Shown here one piece after another: positions 54,470 to 63,192 of a stretch of DNA of 64,000 bases. The position numbers were made by a program, and so were the translations under genes. Each line of letters opens with the position of its first letter. Positions within the stretch are counted from its first letter, which is position 1. Source of the DNA: G965279335 sp965279285 (GTDB lineage Bacteria > Pseudomonadota > Gammaproteobacteria > DSM-16500); contig OZ257148.1 in the NCBI GenBank assembly GCA_965279285.1, positions 1,426,001-1,490,000 on the forward strand, read 5' to 3'. The notes below the pieces were generated by a model. That model saw only the letters and a program-made list of their open reading frames with translations, did no database searches and was not told where the DNA came from.

Positions 54470-55222
54470 ATGCAATTAACTCTAGATTTTTCATTAAAAT
54501 TAATCCTCAGTATTATTTTCATTATACTGTTTTATAAATATTTAAAAGATTTAATTTATTACCAATCTGGGCGAATTGCTATCTATCTTGGGCTCACGCA
54601 TTATTATACTTATGAAATGTCTAAAGGAGTGATTGAATTACCAATTATTGTTATTGCGCACGGTTTATTTTGTTTATTTTTAATTAAAATGACCGGCTTA
54701 AATCTGACTACCTTAGGTTTGGTGCCAATCCCAGCATTTTCTTTGCTGGCTTATGGTTTGTTGTTGGGGCTTGGTGTAATGGGGACGTCAGCATTAATAG
54801 GTCGATTTTATATTGAATTTTTACGCTATTTTTTCAAAAAAAAATATCCACAAGATTTAAGAAATTGGCTAGCGATGGCGCGCAGTGGCTGGATTCGTCA
54901 TTATTTTCATACCTTAGAAGTTTTACCTATTCCCTTAGCGTTATTCATTACTTTGGGTCAAGTATGTGCTGAAGAAATAGTATTTCGTGGTGTAGTGATT
55001 AATGTTTTTTTAAATGATGGCAAATATATTGCTTTAACTATTTCAGTGATATTATTTATGTGTATGCAAGTTTTTCATATGCCTAATCGAGTATCAGCGG
55101 TATTTCCAATGATAGGTGCGTTGGTTATGGGGCTGGTTGGCGGTTTTTTATATCTTCATATTCATACATTAATTCCGTTAATCATTGCTCATATTACATT
55201 TTTTGCTGTTGCTGTTTTATAA
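54470..55222 (+). CDS. Second CPBP-family intramembrane metalloprotease
   Basis: A 250-aa membrane protein with about six to seven helices. CAEEIVFRGVVINVF carries the EExxxR motif; MQVFHMPN and LIIAHITFF hold the His residues. I chose the ATG at 54470, with AAGG upstream. A longer frame from 54362 only translates the hairpin repeat. It lies downstream of the SagE-like gene after a block of repeats and is probably part of the same locus as leader peptidase or immunity protein, though its membership is less certain than that of the first. Confidence 0.82.
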   Translation: MQLTLDFSLKLILSIIFIILFYKYLKDLIYYQSGRIAIYLGLTHYYTYEMSKGVIELPIIVIAHGLFCLFLIKMTGLNLTTLGLVPIPAFSLLAYGLLLGLGVMGTSALIGRFYIEFLRYFFKKKYPQDLRNWLAMARSGWIRHYFHTLEVLPIPLALFITLGQVCAEEIVFRGVVINVFLNDGKYIALTISVILFMCMQVFHMPNRVSAVFPMIGALVMGLVGGFLYLHIHTLIPLIIAHITFFAVAVL

Positions 55223-55264
55223 TAATGCGTTTTATGCGACAATATGAGTTGTGGTGTCATTATA

Positions 55265-55400
55265 CAGTTGTTATTCAGCAGCCAGAGAGCTTGGTGGGCA
55301 CGCTGTGCTTTGCCCACCCTACATTTTTTATAATTTATTTTTTATAGGGTGGGCAAAGCACAGCGTGCCCACCAAGCTCTCTGGCTGCTGAATAGTTACG
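55265..55400. repeat. Paired inverted hairpin repeat with compensated differences
   Basis: Left arm has GAGAGCTTGGTGGGCACGCTGTGCTTTG, which differs from the common form at two places (split here: GAGAGCTTGG and GCTGTGC). The right arm has the complementary changes (GCACAGC and CCAAGCTCTC). It ends CTGAATAGTTAC. Confidence 0.88.
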
Positions 55401-55438
55401 TTGCTTTGCATCTTTTTAATTTGAAGAGGTTAAATACG

Positions 55439-55954
55439 ATGAAAAATTTGATTGTTGGAGCTCCCGTTGCTATTAAGCTTGAAACACCAAGTGATTTGGG
55501 TGTTGAGGCTCGTAAACATATCTCTGCTGTGATTAATCCTTTAGTAGCAGATGCTTTTGCTTTATTTGTTAAAACCAAAAATTATCATTGGCATATGTCA
55601 GGCAGTCATTTTAGAGATTATCATTTATTGCTTGATGAGCAGGCGACTCAAATTTTTGCAATGATCGATGTGCTTGCAGAGCGGGTTAGAAAGCTGGGTG
55701 GTACGACAATACGTTCGGTTGTCCAAATTCATGACTTGCAAAAAGTGCAAGATGATAATGAAGAATTTGTTGAGCCTTTGCAAATGATTAAAAGATTATT
55801 GGATGAAAATAAAAGTTTGACTGGGCGCATGCGCCAAGCTCATGAAGTGTGTAGCACTTATCGAGATGTCGCAACAACGAGTCTACTTGAAGTTTTTATT
55901 GATGAAGCTGAGCGCCGCACTTGGTTTCTCTATGAAACTCAGTCTGGTAGATAA
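55439..55954 (+). CDS. dps: Dps family DNA-binding ferritin-like protein
   Basis: A 171-aa Dps. VKTKNYHWHMSGSHFRDYHLLLDEQ contains the His/Asp/Glu ferroxidase ligands of the inter-subunit site, followed by DVLAERVRKLGG. It oxidises and stores iron and shields DNA from peroxide stress. A GAAGAGG ribosome site precedes the ATG at 55439; a longer frame from 55349 translates the hairpin repeat only. It is monocistronic and full length. Confidence 0.92.
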   Translation: MKNLIVGAPVAIKLETPSDLGVEARKHISAVINPLVADAFALFVKTKNYHWHMSGSHFRDYHLLLDEQATQIFAMIDVLAERVRKLGGTTIRSVVQIHDLQKVQDDNEEFVEPLQMIKRLLDENKSLTGRMRQAHEVCSTYRDVATTSLLEVFIDEAERRTWFLYETQSGR

Positions 55955-55962
55955 CAACGATT

Positions 55963-56676
55963 TTATTTTTCAGCAAGAAAAAATTTTGTAGCGCCTGCTA
56001 CGGCAGCAGGCACTACAAAAAAATTAACAATAGGAATCATGCTCGCTAATAAAATAGAAATTCCAAAATGAAAGGCATGCCACGATCGTTGATTTAGCCA
56101 AACACGGGCTTCGCTTAGTGAAATATTGTTATTTTCAGTTGGATAATCAATATATTGTAATGACAAATATTTGGCATTAAATAAAAACCAAATAATGGGC
56201 GCAGCAATTTGAATGATGGGAATAAAAAATAATAATAAAATTAGCATTACGCGTGGTAAATAATAAGCAATAATCGATAATTGTCTGCCCATACTTCTGG
56301 GAAGATCTTGACAAATTTCTAGCATTGATTTGCTAGGTATGGTTTTTCCACTGAGATAAAATTCAACTTTTTCAGCAAGCAAGCTATTAAATGGCGCACT
56401 TAATAAGTTAGCAAATAAAGAGAAAGTGTAAATGACAACAAAAGAAAAGCTAATAAAAAATAAAATCCATAAAATTTTTCCTAACCATTGTAACCAGTGT
56501 GGAAAATGATTTTCAATCAGCATATTAAGTTCATTAAAATAATGCTGGGCTATAAAAAATAAACCAATAAATAATAGAATGTTGATGAGAAATGGCATAA
56601 TGACATAGCGCTTTAAACCTGCTTGTAAAATGAGTTTATAGCCAGCGTATAAATAATTCATCCGTATTGTCGCCAT
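55963..56676 (-). CDS. cysZ: CysZ/EI24-family membrane protein
   Basis: A 237-aa polytopic inner-membrane protein. YAGYKLILQAGLKRYVIMPFLIN, LLSAPFNSLLAEKVE and SWHAFHFGISILLASMIPIVNFFVVP are typical of the EI24 domain found in CysZ, a sulfate permease that feeds cysteine synthesis. The ATG at 56676 is used here; a second Met five codons later is also possible. It is convergent with dps and monocistronic. A CysZ label is by family; transport of sulfate is not shown. Confidence 0.8.
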   Translation of the reverse strand: MATIRMNYLYAGYKLILQAGLKRYVIMPFLINILLFIGLFFIAQHYFNELNMLIENHFPHWLQWLGKILWILFFISFSFVVIYTFSLFANLLSAPFNSLLAEKVEFYLSGKTIPSKSMLEICQDLPRSMGRQLSIIAYYLPRVMLILLLFFIPIIQIAAPIIWFLFNAKYLSLQYIDYPTENNNISLSEARVWLNQRSWHAFHFGISILLASMIPIVNFFVVPAAVAGATKFFLAEK

Positions 56677-56711
56677 TTTTTTGTCTTTGTTTAGCTTAGC
56701 ATAATAATGTT

Positions 56712-56859
56712 AACTATTCAGTAATAGGAGGGGGCGCGAGTGTAGTGTTTAAAATACCGCTCCGAGCGAAACATCCCTGTTTTTGGCTTGCCATCCATGG
56801 CAAGCAAGTCGCTTTATTTTAAACACTACACTCGCGCCCCCTCCTATTACTGAATAGTT
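56712..56859. repeat. Palindromic miniature element, family A copy 2
   Basis: Perfect 45-nt arms (56712-56756, 56815-56859) flank the conserved 58-nt core. The arms start AACTATTCAGTAATAGGAGG and differ strongly from copies 1 and 3. Confidence 0.9.
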
Positions 56860-56928
56860 TCTTATAAAAATGCTTAGTTTTCGCCCTTATATCAGTTAAA
56901 CTAGCTTTTTTTATAATAACTATTCAGC

Positions 56929-57046
56929 AGCTAGAGAGTTCGGTGGGCACGCTGCGCTTTGCCCACCCTACAAAAATAACTTATAAAAAACGTAGGGTGG
57001 GCAAAGCGCAGCGTGCCCACCGAACTCTCTAGCTGCTGAATAGCTA
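56929..57046. repeat. Paired inverted hairpin repeat
   Basis: ACTATTCAGCAGCTAGAGAG then GTTCGGTGGGCACGC; right arm is complementary, including CCGAAC, and ends CTGCTGAATAGCTAC. It lies just upstream of yhbY. Confidence 0.88.
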
Positions 57047-57069
57047 CTTTTTACAAGGAACGAGGAATT

Positions 57070-57342
57070 ATGTCACTGAATTCGAAAGACAAAAAGCATT
57101 TAAAAGCACGGGCGCATTCGTTAAGACCAATAGTCTATATAGGCCATAATGGTTTAACTGCAGCAGTTAATCTTGAAATTGATCGAGCATTGCACGATCA
57201 TGAGTTATTTAAATTGCGGATTCAAAACGAAGATCGCGTGCTAAGAAAAGAATTGTTTGCTGAAATTTGCCAAATTCATGGTGCAGAGCTTGTGCAAATG
57301 ACAGGTTGTGTTGGGGTTTTATATCGGCAGAATGAAGAATAG
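57070..57342 (+). CDS. yhbY: CRM-domain RNA-binding protein YhbY
   Basis: A 90-aa CRM domain protein. LNSKDKKHLKARAHSLRPIVYIGHNGL contains the GxxG loop (here IGHNG), and the strand LFKLRI plus ELVQMTGCVGVLYR complete the fold. YhbY associates with pre-50S ribosomal subunits. The length is normal and the gene is monocistronic. An AAGGAACGAGG region lies before the ATG. Confidence 0.93.
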   Translation: MSLNSKDKKHLKARAHSLRPIVYIGHNGLTAAVNLEIDRALHDHELFKLRIQNEDRVLRKELFAEICQIHGAELVQMTGCVGVLYRQNEE

Positions 57343-57508
57343 TCCGGTATCGTTCTTGGTGATATAGCGTAAGCATTGTAATTTTCTGCTTATTATTCAT
57401 ACAGTTGTACATAAATCGCTATTAGACTTTCTTGCTATAAAATACTAATATTAGATATGGATTGTTAATAATGCGCGCCGTTTCATTTTTTATTAAAAGG
57501 TGAACAAT

Positions 57509-59092
57509 ATGCAAAGGTTAATAATTTCTATCTGTTTGTTTGTGTTTTCATTCACGACTGCTCATGCGCTTGACGCAGTTAGCTATCCAAAATTAAACAT
57601 TGCTGTTATTCAAAAACAACTGCGAATAAAGGGAGTTTTTGATCAAAAAGATAATCTATATAAAATTACTGTTCCACGTTCTGATCTTGCTGTGGTAGTC
57701 AATGGAATAAAATTAAATGCAGAACAAAGTTTAAATTCTTGGGTGAATTTTCAAAAGTCAGGAGTAGACGTTGCTCTTACTGGCGATCTTATCTTGTCAC
57801 CTGATCAAGTCAATCCCGTGATGAGTGTTGCCTTAGCAAATCAAATTGAAGTGCTTAGCTTATACAGCCCGTTTATTTGGGAATCCCCTCGTATTGTCAG
57901 AATGCATATTAAAGCGCAGGGTAATGAGTATCGATTGGCTAGTGCGGTGGAAAAAATATTTAATAAAATAAAAACAACCACACATGGCAGAGGTGACTTT
58001 CCTTTTGTTAGTCAAAGCGATTTAGAATCGTCAGTCAGTGGCGGACAAATTCATTCGGTATTAGGTGGGAAATTTTCAACAAAAGATGGTGTTCATCATT
58101 TTGCTTTTAATAAAAAAAATCCGGGGACATGGGCTACGTTTTCTGGATCAAATGCACATGCTATTGTTGAAGGTAATGTTGCAGTTAGCGCAGCTGAATT
58201 ACAAAAAACATTATTATCTCTGCGTAAAAGCGATTTTTTTGTTGTAGCAATTTATCAACAGGAAATTAATCCAGAATCAAATTTAGTTTATATTCATTAC
58301 TGGGGATTAGGAAATGCGTTTGCCTTAGCGAAAACAGTAAGAAATACGCTTGTTTTAGCTCAGTCACAAACAGTGAAGAGCCGGCAAAATATTCTTTATC
58401 CAGATCAGCAGTTAGCTAGCTCACCCAATAGTGTTTATAACGCAGAGCGTTGGTCTAATACCGTTTTTCCAACAGTTGCTGCGCCAGCGCCAGTTAAAAA
58501 TCATGTTGAAGCGTGGGTTTCTACTGCTCTCGGTTTGGAAGTAAGAGATTCACTTTATATGATTCCTAGTGGTTTATTACATGATTTAATTGCGGCACAA
58601 AATAAAAATTATAATTACGTTGCTAAGTTAGTTAAGGCCTCACCTATTATTTTTTCTGCACAGAATGAAGCATCTATAGATGGGCAACATAAAAAATTAA
58701 TGCAAAAATTAGCAATGAATTTGGCTGTTATTTCTGCGCGGAGTGAAAAAATGGTGAGTATAAGACAGCAAGATAATTTGCCAGCGTTTGCTATGCTTGC
58801 AATCAATGGTCATCATTCCTCTGGGATTTATAAGCCAGCAACATGGAAAAAATTATCTGCTTATAAACTCAAAAAAAAGCATAGCACTCAAACAAAATTA
58901 GCCTTAATTCATGCGAAAAAACCATTAAAATCTTCACTGCGTATCGTGAGAAACAAAACGACTATTAATGTACAGTTTCCTCTTTATACGGCACATAGCC
59001 AAGTAATACATAGAAAGTTGGCGGTTGCAGATAAAAAAGTTTTTGCTAATCAACCAGCAGTATATCCTTTCGATGGTGTTGCTAAATATTAA
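57509..59092 (+). CDS. Secreted DUF1259-family protein with long C-terminal extension
   Basis: A 527-aa exported protein. The signal peptide is IISICLFVFSFTTAHA. Residues of about 30-155 and 175-290 form two DUF1259 (LppY/LpqO-type) repeats: VALTGDLILSPDQVNPVMSVAL ends the first, and AHAIVEGNVAVSAAELQKTL belongs to the second, with IHYWGLG. About 240 further residues, with no family recognised, end in a basic His/Lys-rich tail. The start is ATG at 57509, 8 nt after AAAAGG, rather than GTG at 57500. The role is unknown; related proteins occur in Legionella-like bacteria. Confidence 0.75.
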   Translation: MQRLIISICLFVFSFTTAHALDAVSYPKLNIAVIQKQLRIKGVFDQKDNLYKITVPRSDLAVVVNGIKLNAEQSLNSWVNFQKSGVDVALTGDLILSPDQVNPVMSVALANQIEVLSLYSPFIWESPRIVRMHIKAQGNEYRLASAVEKIFNKIKTTTHGRGDFPFVSQSDLESSVSGGQIHSVLGGKFSTKDGVHHFAFNKKNPGTWATFSGSNAHAIVEGNVAVSAAELQKTLLSLRKSDFFVVAIYQQEINPESNLVYIHYWGLGNAFALAKTVRNTLVLAQSQTVKSRQNILYPDQQLASSPNSVYNAERWSNTVFPTVAAPAPVKNHVEAWVSTALGLEVRDSLYMIPSGLLHDLIAAQNKNYNYVAKLVKASPIIFSAQNEASIDGQHKKLMQKLAMNLAVISARSEKMVSIRQQDNLPAFAMLAINGHHSSGIYKPATWKKLSAYKLKKKHSTQTKLALIHAKKPLKSSLRIVRNKTTINVQFPLYTAHSQVIHRKLAVADKKVFANQPAVYPFDGVAKY

Positions 59093-59111
59093 TAGCTGAG
59101 GAGTTATTTTC

Positions 59112-59465
59112 ATGAAAAATTATCAAATTAAGTTAATTATTGTTGGTTTTTTTTCGTTATTTTCTTTAGCAGCTTTTGCTGGAAATTATAGTTTTTTAGT
59201 TGATTCTCCTGTAAGTTATTTTACTAATCAAGATTGGGATATTTATAAATCGGCGGAACAAAAAGCAATTCATTCTGCCGATGGAGTTAAAGTTACGTGG
59301 AAAAATCCTGCCTCTGGAGCATGGGGATATTTTATACCCTCTCAGACGAGAAAAGAGAGCGGAACAGTTTGTCGTACAATGCGAGTCGTAAGTAATGCGA
59401 AAGCTCGTTCAGGTGAGGCTGCGTATAAGGTATGTAAATATTCAAATGGTTGGAAGGCTGTGTAG
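59112..59465 (+). CDS. 17-kDa surface antigen-like secreted protein
   Basis: A 117-aa protein with signal peptide (LIIVGFFSLFSLAAFAG). The mature part DGVKVTWKNPASGAWGYFIPS, TVCRTMRV and YKVCKYSNGWK is the C-terminal domain of bacterial 17-kDa/RT0821-type surface antigens, with two conserved Cys. It lies 19 bp after the DUF1259 gene and may be co-transcribed. The glycine-rich membrane half found in full-length antigens is missing, so it is a short variant in the periplasm. Confidence 0.75.
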   Translation: MKNYQIKLIIVGFFSLFSLAAFAGNYSFLVDSPVSYFTNQDWDIYKSAEQKAIHSADGVKVTWKNPASGAWGYFIPSQTRKESGTVCRTMRVVSNAKARSGEAAYKVCKYSNGWKAV

Positions 59466-59490
59466 AATGTGTAACCATTTGGCAGTGCGC

Positions 59491-59543
59491 CTGGATCCCG
59501 CGGACAAGCCGCGGGACGTTGAGATAACAGCCGCGGGATCCAG
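59491..59543. repeat. GC-rich palindrome
   Basis: CTGGATCCCGCGG and its complement CCGCGGGATCCAG enclose a 27-bp interior that starts with a second stem (CCGCGG-ACAAG-CCGCGG). It lies 3' of the antigen-like gene and could terminate it. The remaining gap to 59837 has no gene that I can see. Confidence 0.8.
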
Positions 59544-59837
59544 ACGTACTTCTGAATGCTTATCATTCAATAAAAGCACTTGAAAAAATTTAGCATTAAA
59601 CAGCAATTATAGTCCATTTATTGATCTAGCTTAGCTTTCTTTTGACCGCTGATTAATCGATCTAAAAGTTAAAGTCCCAGAGCTCCCCCCCTTCTTTTGT
59701 GAGCAAATATAATGCAGTATCACGCGACGTGTATAATTAACACCTCTGTCAATAGGTTAAATAAAAATCATTTTCAGCACAGTACGGCATTTTTAAGCTA
59801 GACTAAGAGTATAAAAACATCAAAAGGGGGAGTTGCT

Positions 59838-60407
59838 ATGAAAAGATTGAAATCAGTAGTAGCGTTAATGATTGGTGTGTCTGCAATGAGTTTAACTGCT
59901 TGTACCACATCAGGTGGTAGCAATAGTGTGCCAGGAGGGCCGCCTACAGGTGTTTATGAACAACCTAAGCCTCAGGTTCCTTATGAGTCGCGATTACCAC
60001 AACATTTAGCTACCCATGAAAAAACAGTTTATATCGATCCTAATGTGCATGCGTGGGGTGCTTATGGATCAGATGGGACTTTAGTTAAGGCAGGGATAGT
60101 AACAGCGGGTTCTGATTATTGTCCTGATCTCGGGCGAAAATGTCATACAGCAACAGGCAGTTTTCGTGTTTATTCTTTAGGTAGTCCAAACTGTAAGTCA
60201 ACAATTTATCCAAAACCTAAAGGTGGTGCGCCTATGCCATATTGCATGTTTTTCCATGGCAATTTAGCAATGCACGGTACTTATGGTAATGGTGTTGCTG
60301 AAGCTAATTTAAGCCATGGTTGTGTGCGTTTACGCGTTAGCGACGCAGAATGGTTGCGTTATAACTTTGTTAATGTAGGCACAAAAGTAGTAGTTAAACC
60401 ATACTAA
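59838..60407 (+). CDS. Lipoprotein L,D-transpeptidase (YkuD family)
   Basis: A 189-aa protein. It has an N-terminal lipobox LTAC with Cys22, so it is probably a lipoprotein, and a catalytic domain with HGTYG (His146) and the signature LSHGCVRLR with nucleophile Cys162. These enzymes form 3-3 cross-links in peptidoglycan or attach proteins to it. A GGGGGAG site lies before the ATG. It is slightly short compared with LysM-containing homologues; no LysM domain is present. Confidence 0.92.
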   Translation: MKRLKSVVALMIGVSAMSLTACTTSGGSNSVPGGPPTGVYEQPKPQVPYESRLPQHLATHEKTVYIDPNVHAWGAYGSDGTLVKAGIVTAGSDYCPDLGRKCHTATGSFRVYSLGSPNCKSTIYPKPKGGAPMPYCMFFHGNLAMHGTYGNGVAEANLSHGCVRLRVSDAEWLRYNFVNVGTKVVVKPY

Positions 60408-60417
60408 ATAATAGTAA

Positions 60418-60449
60418 TGTAGGGTGGGCAAAGCAAAGCGTGCCCACCT
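60418..60449. repeat. Single-arm hairpin repeat
   Basis: Inverted arm TGTAGGGTGGGCAAAGC...GTGCCCACC between two convergent genes. Confidence 0.75.
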
Positions 60450-60469
60450 TTCTCTCGAGTTAAATAACG

Positions 60470-60967
60470 TTATTTCAATTGCTGAATAACTTGTTGTGTT
60501 AAGTCAATTGAGCTATTTAAGTAAAGTAAGTTGGTGTTAGTTTGAATGAGGTCAAAATGTCCGCTTTGAGCCAGCTTTGTGATGACGTCACCTAATTTAG
60601 CTAACAAGTCTTGTGTATATTGACCTTGAGTTGCAGCTAAGTCTTTTTGTAAAGCAGCACTTAACGTTTCAAAGTCTCTTCTTTCACCAGCAATTCTAGT
60701 TTGGAGACTAGCACGATCAGCTGTTGTCATTTTAAAGCTGCCGTAATTTAATTGATCCATGTCATCTTGTAATTTTTTTTGTGCGCTATTTAACGCATCT
60801 TGTCGTGGTTTAAAGTCTTTGCTGATTTTTTCATTATATGAGACAGCAAGCGGTGATTTTTGCACCACTTGTTCTATGTTGACCACACCAATTTTCAAAT
60901 TATCAGCAAAAGTATTTCCAGTTACTGCTAGCATTGAACAGATACCAATTAGGGCTAGGCGTTTCAT
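60470..60967 (-). CDS. skp: OmpH/Skp-type periplasmic chaperone
   Basis: A 165-aa protein with signal peptide (LALIGICSMLAVTGNTFA) followed by KIGVVNIEQVVQKSP, the conserved Skp start strand, and a long coiled coil of about residues 45-130. Skp escorts outer-membrane proteins across the periplasm. GAAGGAGAT precedes the ATG. It is monocistronic here, away from the usual bamA neighbour. Confidence 0.88.
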   Translation of the reverse strand: MKRLALIGICSMLAVTGNTFADNLKIGVVNIEQVVQKSPLAVSYNEKISKDFKPRQDALNSAQKKLQDDMDQLNYGSFKMTTADRASLQTRIAGERRDFETLSAALQKDLAATQGQYTQDLLAKLGDVITKLAQSGHFDLIQTNTNLLYLNSSIDLTQQVIQQLK

Positions 60968-61039
60968 AGAGATCTCCTTCGGTTAAATACGTGTAAAGCT
61001 TATTATAACGCATTAACTGCCTGCTAGGGGAGTATAAGT

Positions 61040-61186
61040 ATGAAAAATATAACAATTTTATTGAAAAATTGGTCGGGGATTGACAAAAAAAACGATAATT
61101 GGTTTTTTATGAGCAGTGCTTTGTCATGCCAGCAGTTTTTAGCTGGCATCCAGAAGCGCCTTAGTTTGTTCATGGTGCTATGTTAG
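61040..61186 (+). CDS. Possible 48-aa small protein running into a repeat
   Basis: ATG with a strong AGGGGAG site 7 nt upstream, in the gap 60968-61291. Its first 27 codons are unique and the rest run into repeat family B. It may be spurious. Confidence 0.2.
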   Translation: MKNITILLKNWSGIDKKNDNWFFMSSALSCQQFLAGIQKRLSLFMVLC

Positions 61187-61279
61187 AAACATCAATATCT
61201 AATTTTGGTTTTTCTATTATCAGATGAATTTTATTCAAGATCTCTCTGGATGCCAGCTAAAAACTGCTGGTATGACAAA
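61121..61279. repeat. Miniature inverted repeat family B, copy 2
   Basis: TTGTCATGCCAGCAGTTTTT arms with a near-perfect complement (one mismatch), and interior AGAAGCGCCTTAGTTTG shared with 34049-34216. Confidence 0.85.
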
Positions 61280-61291
61280 TGGCATGACATA

Positions 61292-61981
61292 TTAGTTAAA
61301 AATAAATCCCACAATAAAATATTTTGGTTTCAATAAAAGTTTGCTAATCCCTTCAATCCGCGGAGCTTTATTAACTGCATAAATCGCCGCCATGTCAAAG
61401 TGAGGATTATCACTCGATTTAACTAATTGAACATTAGTAAAATACCCTTCTGGATGCAGCACCATGGAAACAATAGTGCGACCACGAACACCTAAGCTGC
61501 CTTCTAGTTTGGGATAATTAAAATTAGCAGACAGTGCGCGTCCTAAAAGTTTTAGCAATGGATCGGGTAATTCATTTTTGTCACCAATTAATAAAATCGG
61601 TTCGCTTTCGGCAAGATTATTAAAAGTTTGTTGTACTTGATCTTGACGGAGAATATCGCGTGACATATCCATGAAAGATTTTTTATGTTGATGAGTTAAA
61701 CCATATTTGGATTTTGTGACGTTAGGTTCTTTGATTTTTGTTAATGATTTTTCCGGTACTGATGGTTGTGTTGCACTTTTCTGCGCAGGTGATGAAAGTG
61801 TTGGAGTAATAGCAGCCTTATAAACAAAAGAAGGAATATAAAGTTGTGGTGGTTTTTTATATTTATCAATTGGCGTAATTTCTAATATTAATATCGTAGT
61901 AAAACCTCCTATTAGCAATACATGCAATAGCAGGGAAAGTAAAAAGCTGTGACGCATCATTTTTGTTGTTGTTCTATCCAT
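61292..61981 (-). CDS. TonB-like energy transducer protein
   Basis: A 229-aa protein. A single N-terminal membrane helix (LLSLLLHVLLIGGFTTILIL) is followed by a Pro/Thr/Ser/Lys-rich linker at about 55-100 and a C-terminal TonB box domain: FNYPKLEGSLGVRGRTIVSMVLHPEG and SDNPHFDMAAIYAVNKAP. It links an inner-membrane motor to outer-membrane receptors in the periplasm. No exbB or exbD is adjacent. Confidence 0.82.
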   Translation of the reverse strand: MDRTTTKMMRHSFLLSLLLHVLLIGGFTTILILEITPIDKYKKPPQLYIPSFVYKAAITPTLSSPAQKSATQPSVPEKSLTKIKEPNVTKSKYGLTHQHKKSFMDMSRDILRQDQVQQTFNNLAESEPILLIGDKNELPDPLLKLLGRALSANFNYPKLEGSLGVRGRTIVSMVLHPEGYFTNVQLVKSSDNPHFDMAAIYAVNKAPRIEGISKLLLKPKYFIVGFIFN

Positions 61982-62006
61982 AGAGCATCCAATCGCTGTT
62001 TAACTG

Positions 62007-63164
62007 TTAGGGTTGTGATGCTTTTGCTTTCTTTTTTCGAATGACAAATAGCCAATAGCAAATGACGGCAATACCAAGAATGAATCCAACAGCCCAGAGA
62101 GGTCTTACTGTAACCCAAGCGATTGCAATGCCGATTCCCCATAAGAATAAACCGAGAATAAATGCAATAATTCCTGTGCCAAACTCAACAATAGAGCCTA
62201 AAAATGGCAGGAAATCAGCTAGTATAGCGAAAGGTTTCAGGATCAAGCTTACACCTATCATCATCATGACTAGGCTACAAATTCGTAATATCCAGGTCAT
62301 TAGCTGATTTTCATCGAGCGCATTTTGAATCATGACTTCTGGAGAACTTTTACCTGTTTCTAATAACAGGACAGATTCACCAGCCGGTGCTACATAAGCT
62401 TGTACGGTATCTGTAGTTTGTTGACCAATGATGCTAACAGTTTGTGGTATGTTGATAATGAATTCGCTAACTTTCATATCACCTACCGCGGGTATTTGTG
62501 AGTTTTCACCAATATAAATACCTTCATCAGTTGGGGTGATGGGTTTTTTAACTTTAGTTTGTAACTCACTCATTTCAGTTTTTGAGAGATCATATACTGT
62601 TGCACCGCCGATTTTTTTAATTAATTCTGTTGGTAAATGAAAGTCACCTACGGTGACAGTCGTAGCGTATTTTTCTCTGGGTTTAATTAATAATTCAGCG
62701 GGATTTTCGTGGCCAGTTTGTTCTTTAAAAGTTGAGCTATCAATTAAACTTGAAGACCAGGTTTTAGAGTAAGTGTAATTTTTTATTTCTTTTTCTGAGC
62801 CACCCATTTCTTTTTCTTTTTTAGTTTCGACATTTTCTTGCCATTGATACATTTCAATTTTGCGTTCAAGTTTGATGGCTTTTTCAGAAATATTAAATAA
62901 CGGATCTTCTAATACATCTTCGGTAGTAGCATCACCAGTAAAATAAATGACGCGGAGATTGTTTTGATCATTAATGGGTGCATTGGGTACTGTGATGAGA
63001 ACTTGTTGAGCTTGCTGCAGAGATTGTGCAGTATGCAATGCTTTGCCTTCATTCCAAAATATTAAAAAGAAAGCACCAATGATAAGTAAAATACCAAATA
63101 ATACGCCGGCAAATGTCCCGCCGATTCGACTACCCCAAGATTGGGTGGAAATTTCTTGTACCAT
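62007..63164 (-). CDS. TMEM43-family membrane protein
   Basis: A 385-aa protein. An N-terminal membrane helix at about 16-36 (FAGVLFGILLIIGAFFLIFWNEG) is followed by a large non-cytoplasmic domain of about 230 residues and three to four C-terminal helices. WNEGKA after the first helix, KLERKIEMYQWQE and the C-terminal ILRICSLVMMMIGVSLILKP and SIVEFGTGIIAFILGL are features of the TMEM43/LUMA family, known from eukaryotic nuclear and ER membranes and scattered bacteria. Its bacterial function is unknown. It lies 25 bp ahead of the TonB-like gene on the same strand. Confidence 0.8.
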   Translation of the reverse strand: MVQEISTQSWGSRIGGTFAGVLFGILLIIGAFFLIFWNEGKALHTAQSLQQAQQVLITVPNAPINDQNNLRVIYFTGDATTEDVLEDPLFNISEKAIKLERKIEMYQWQENVETKKEKEMGGSEKEIKNYTYSKTWSSSLIDSSTFKEQTGHENPAELLIKPREKYATTVTVGDFHLPTELIKKIGGATVYDLSKTEMSELQTKVKKPITPTDEGIYIGENSQIPAVGDMKVSEFIINIPQTVSIIGQQTTDTVQAYVAPAGESVLLLETGKSSPEVMIQNALDENQLMTWILRICSLVMMMIGVSLILKPFAILADFLPFLGSIVEFGTGIIAFILGLFLWGIGIAIAWVTVRPLWAVGFILGIAVICYWLFVIRKKKAKASQP

Positions 63165-63192
63165 GGTAGCATCTCCTTTAGTTAACTTGTTC

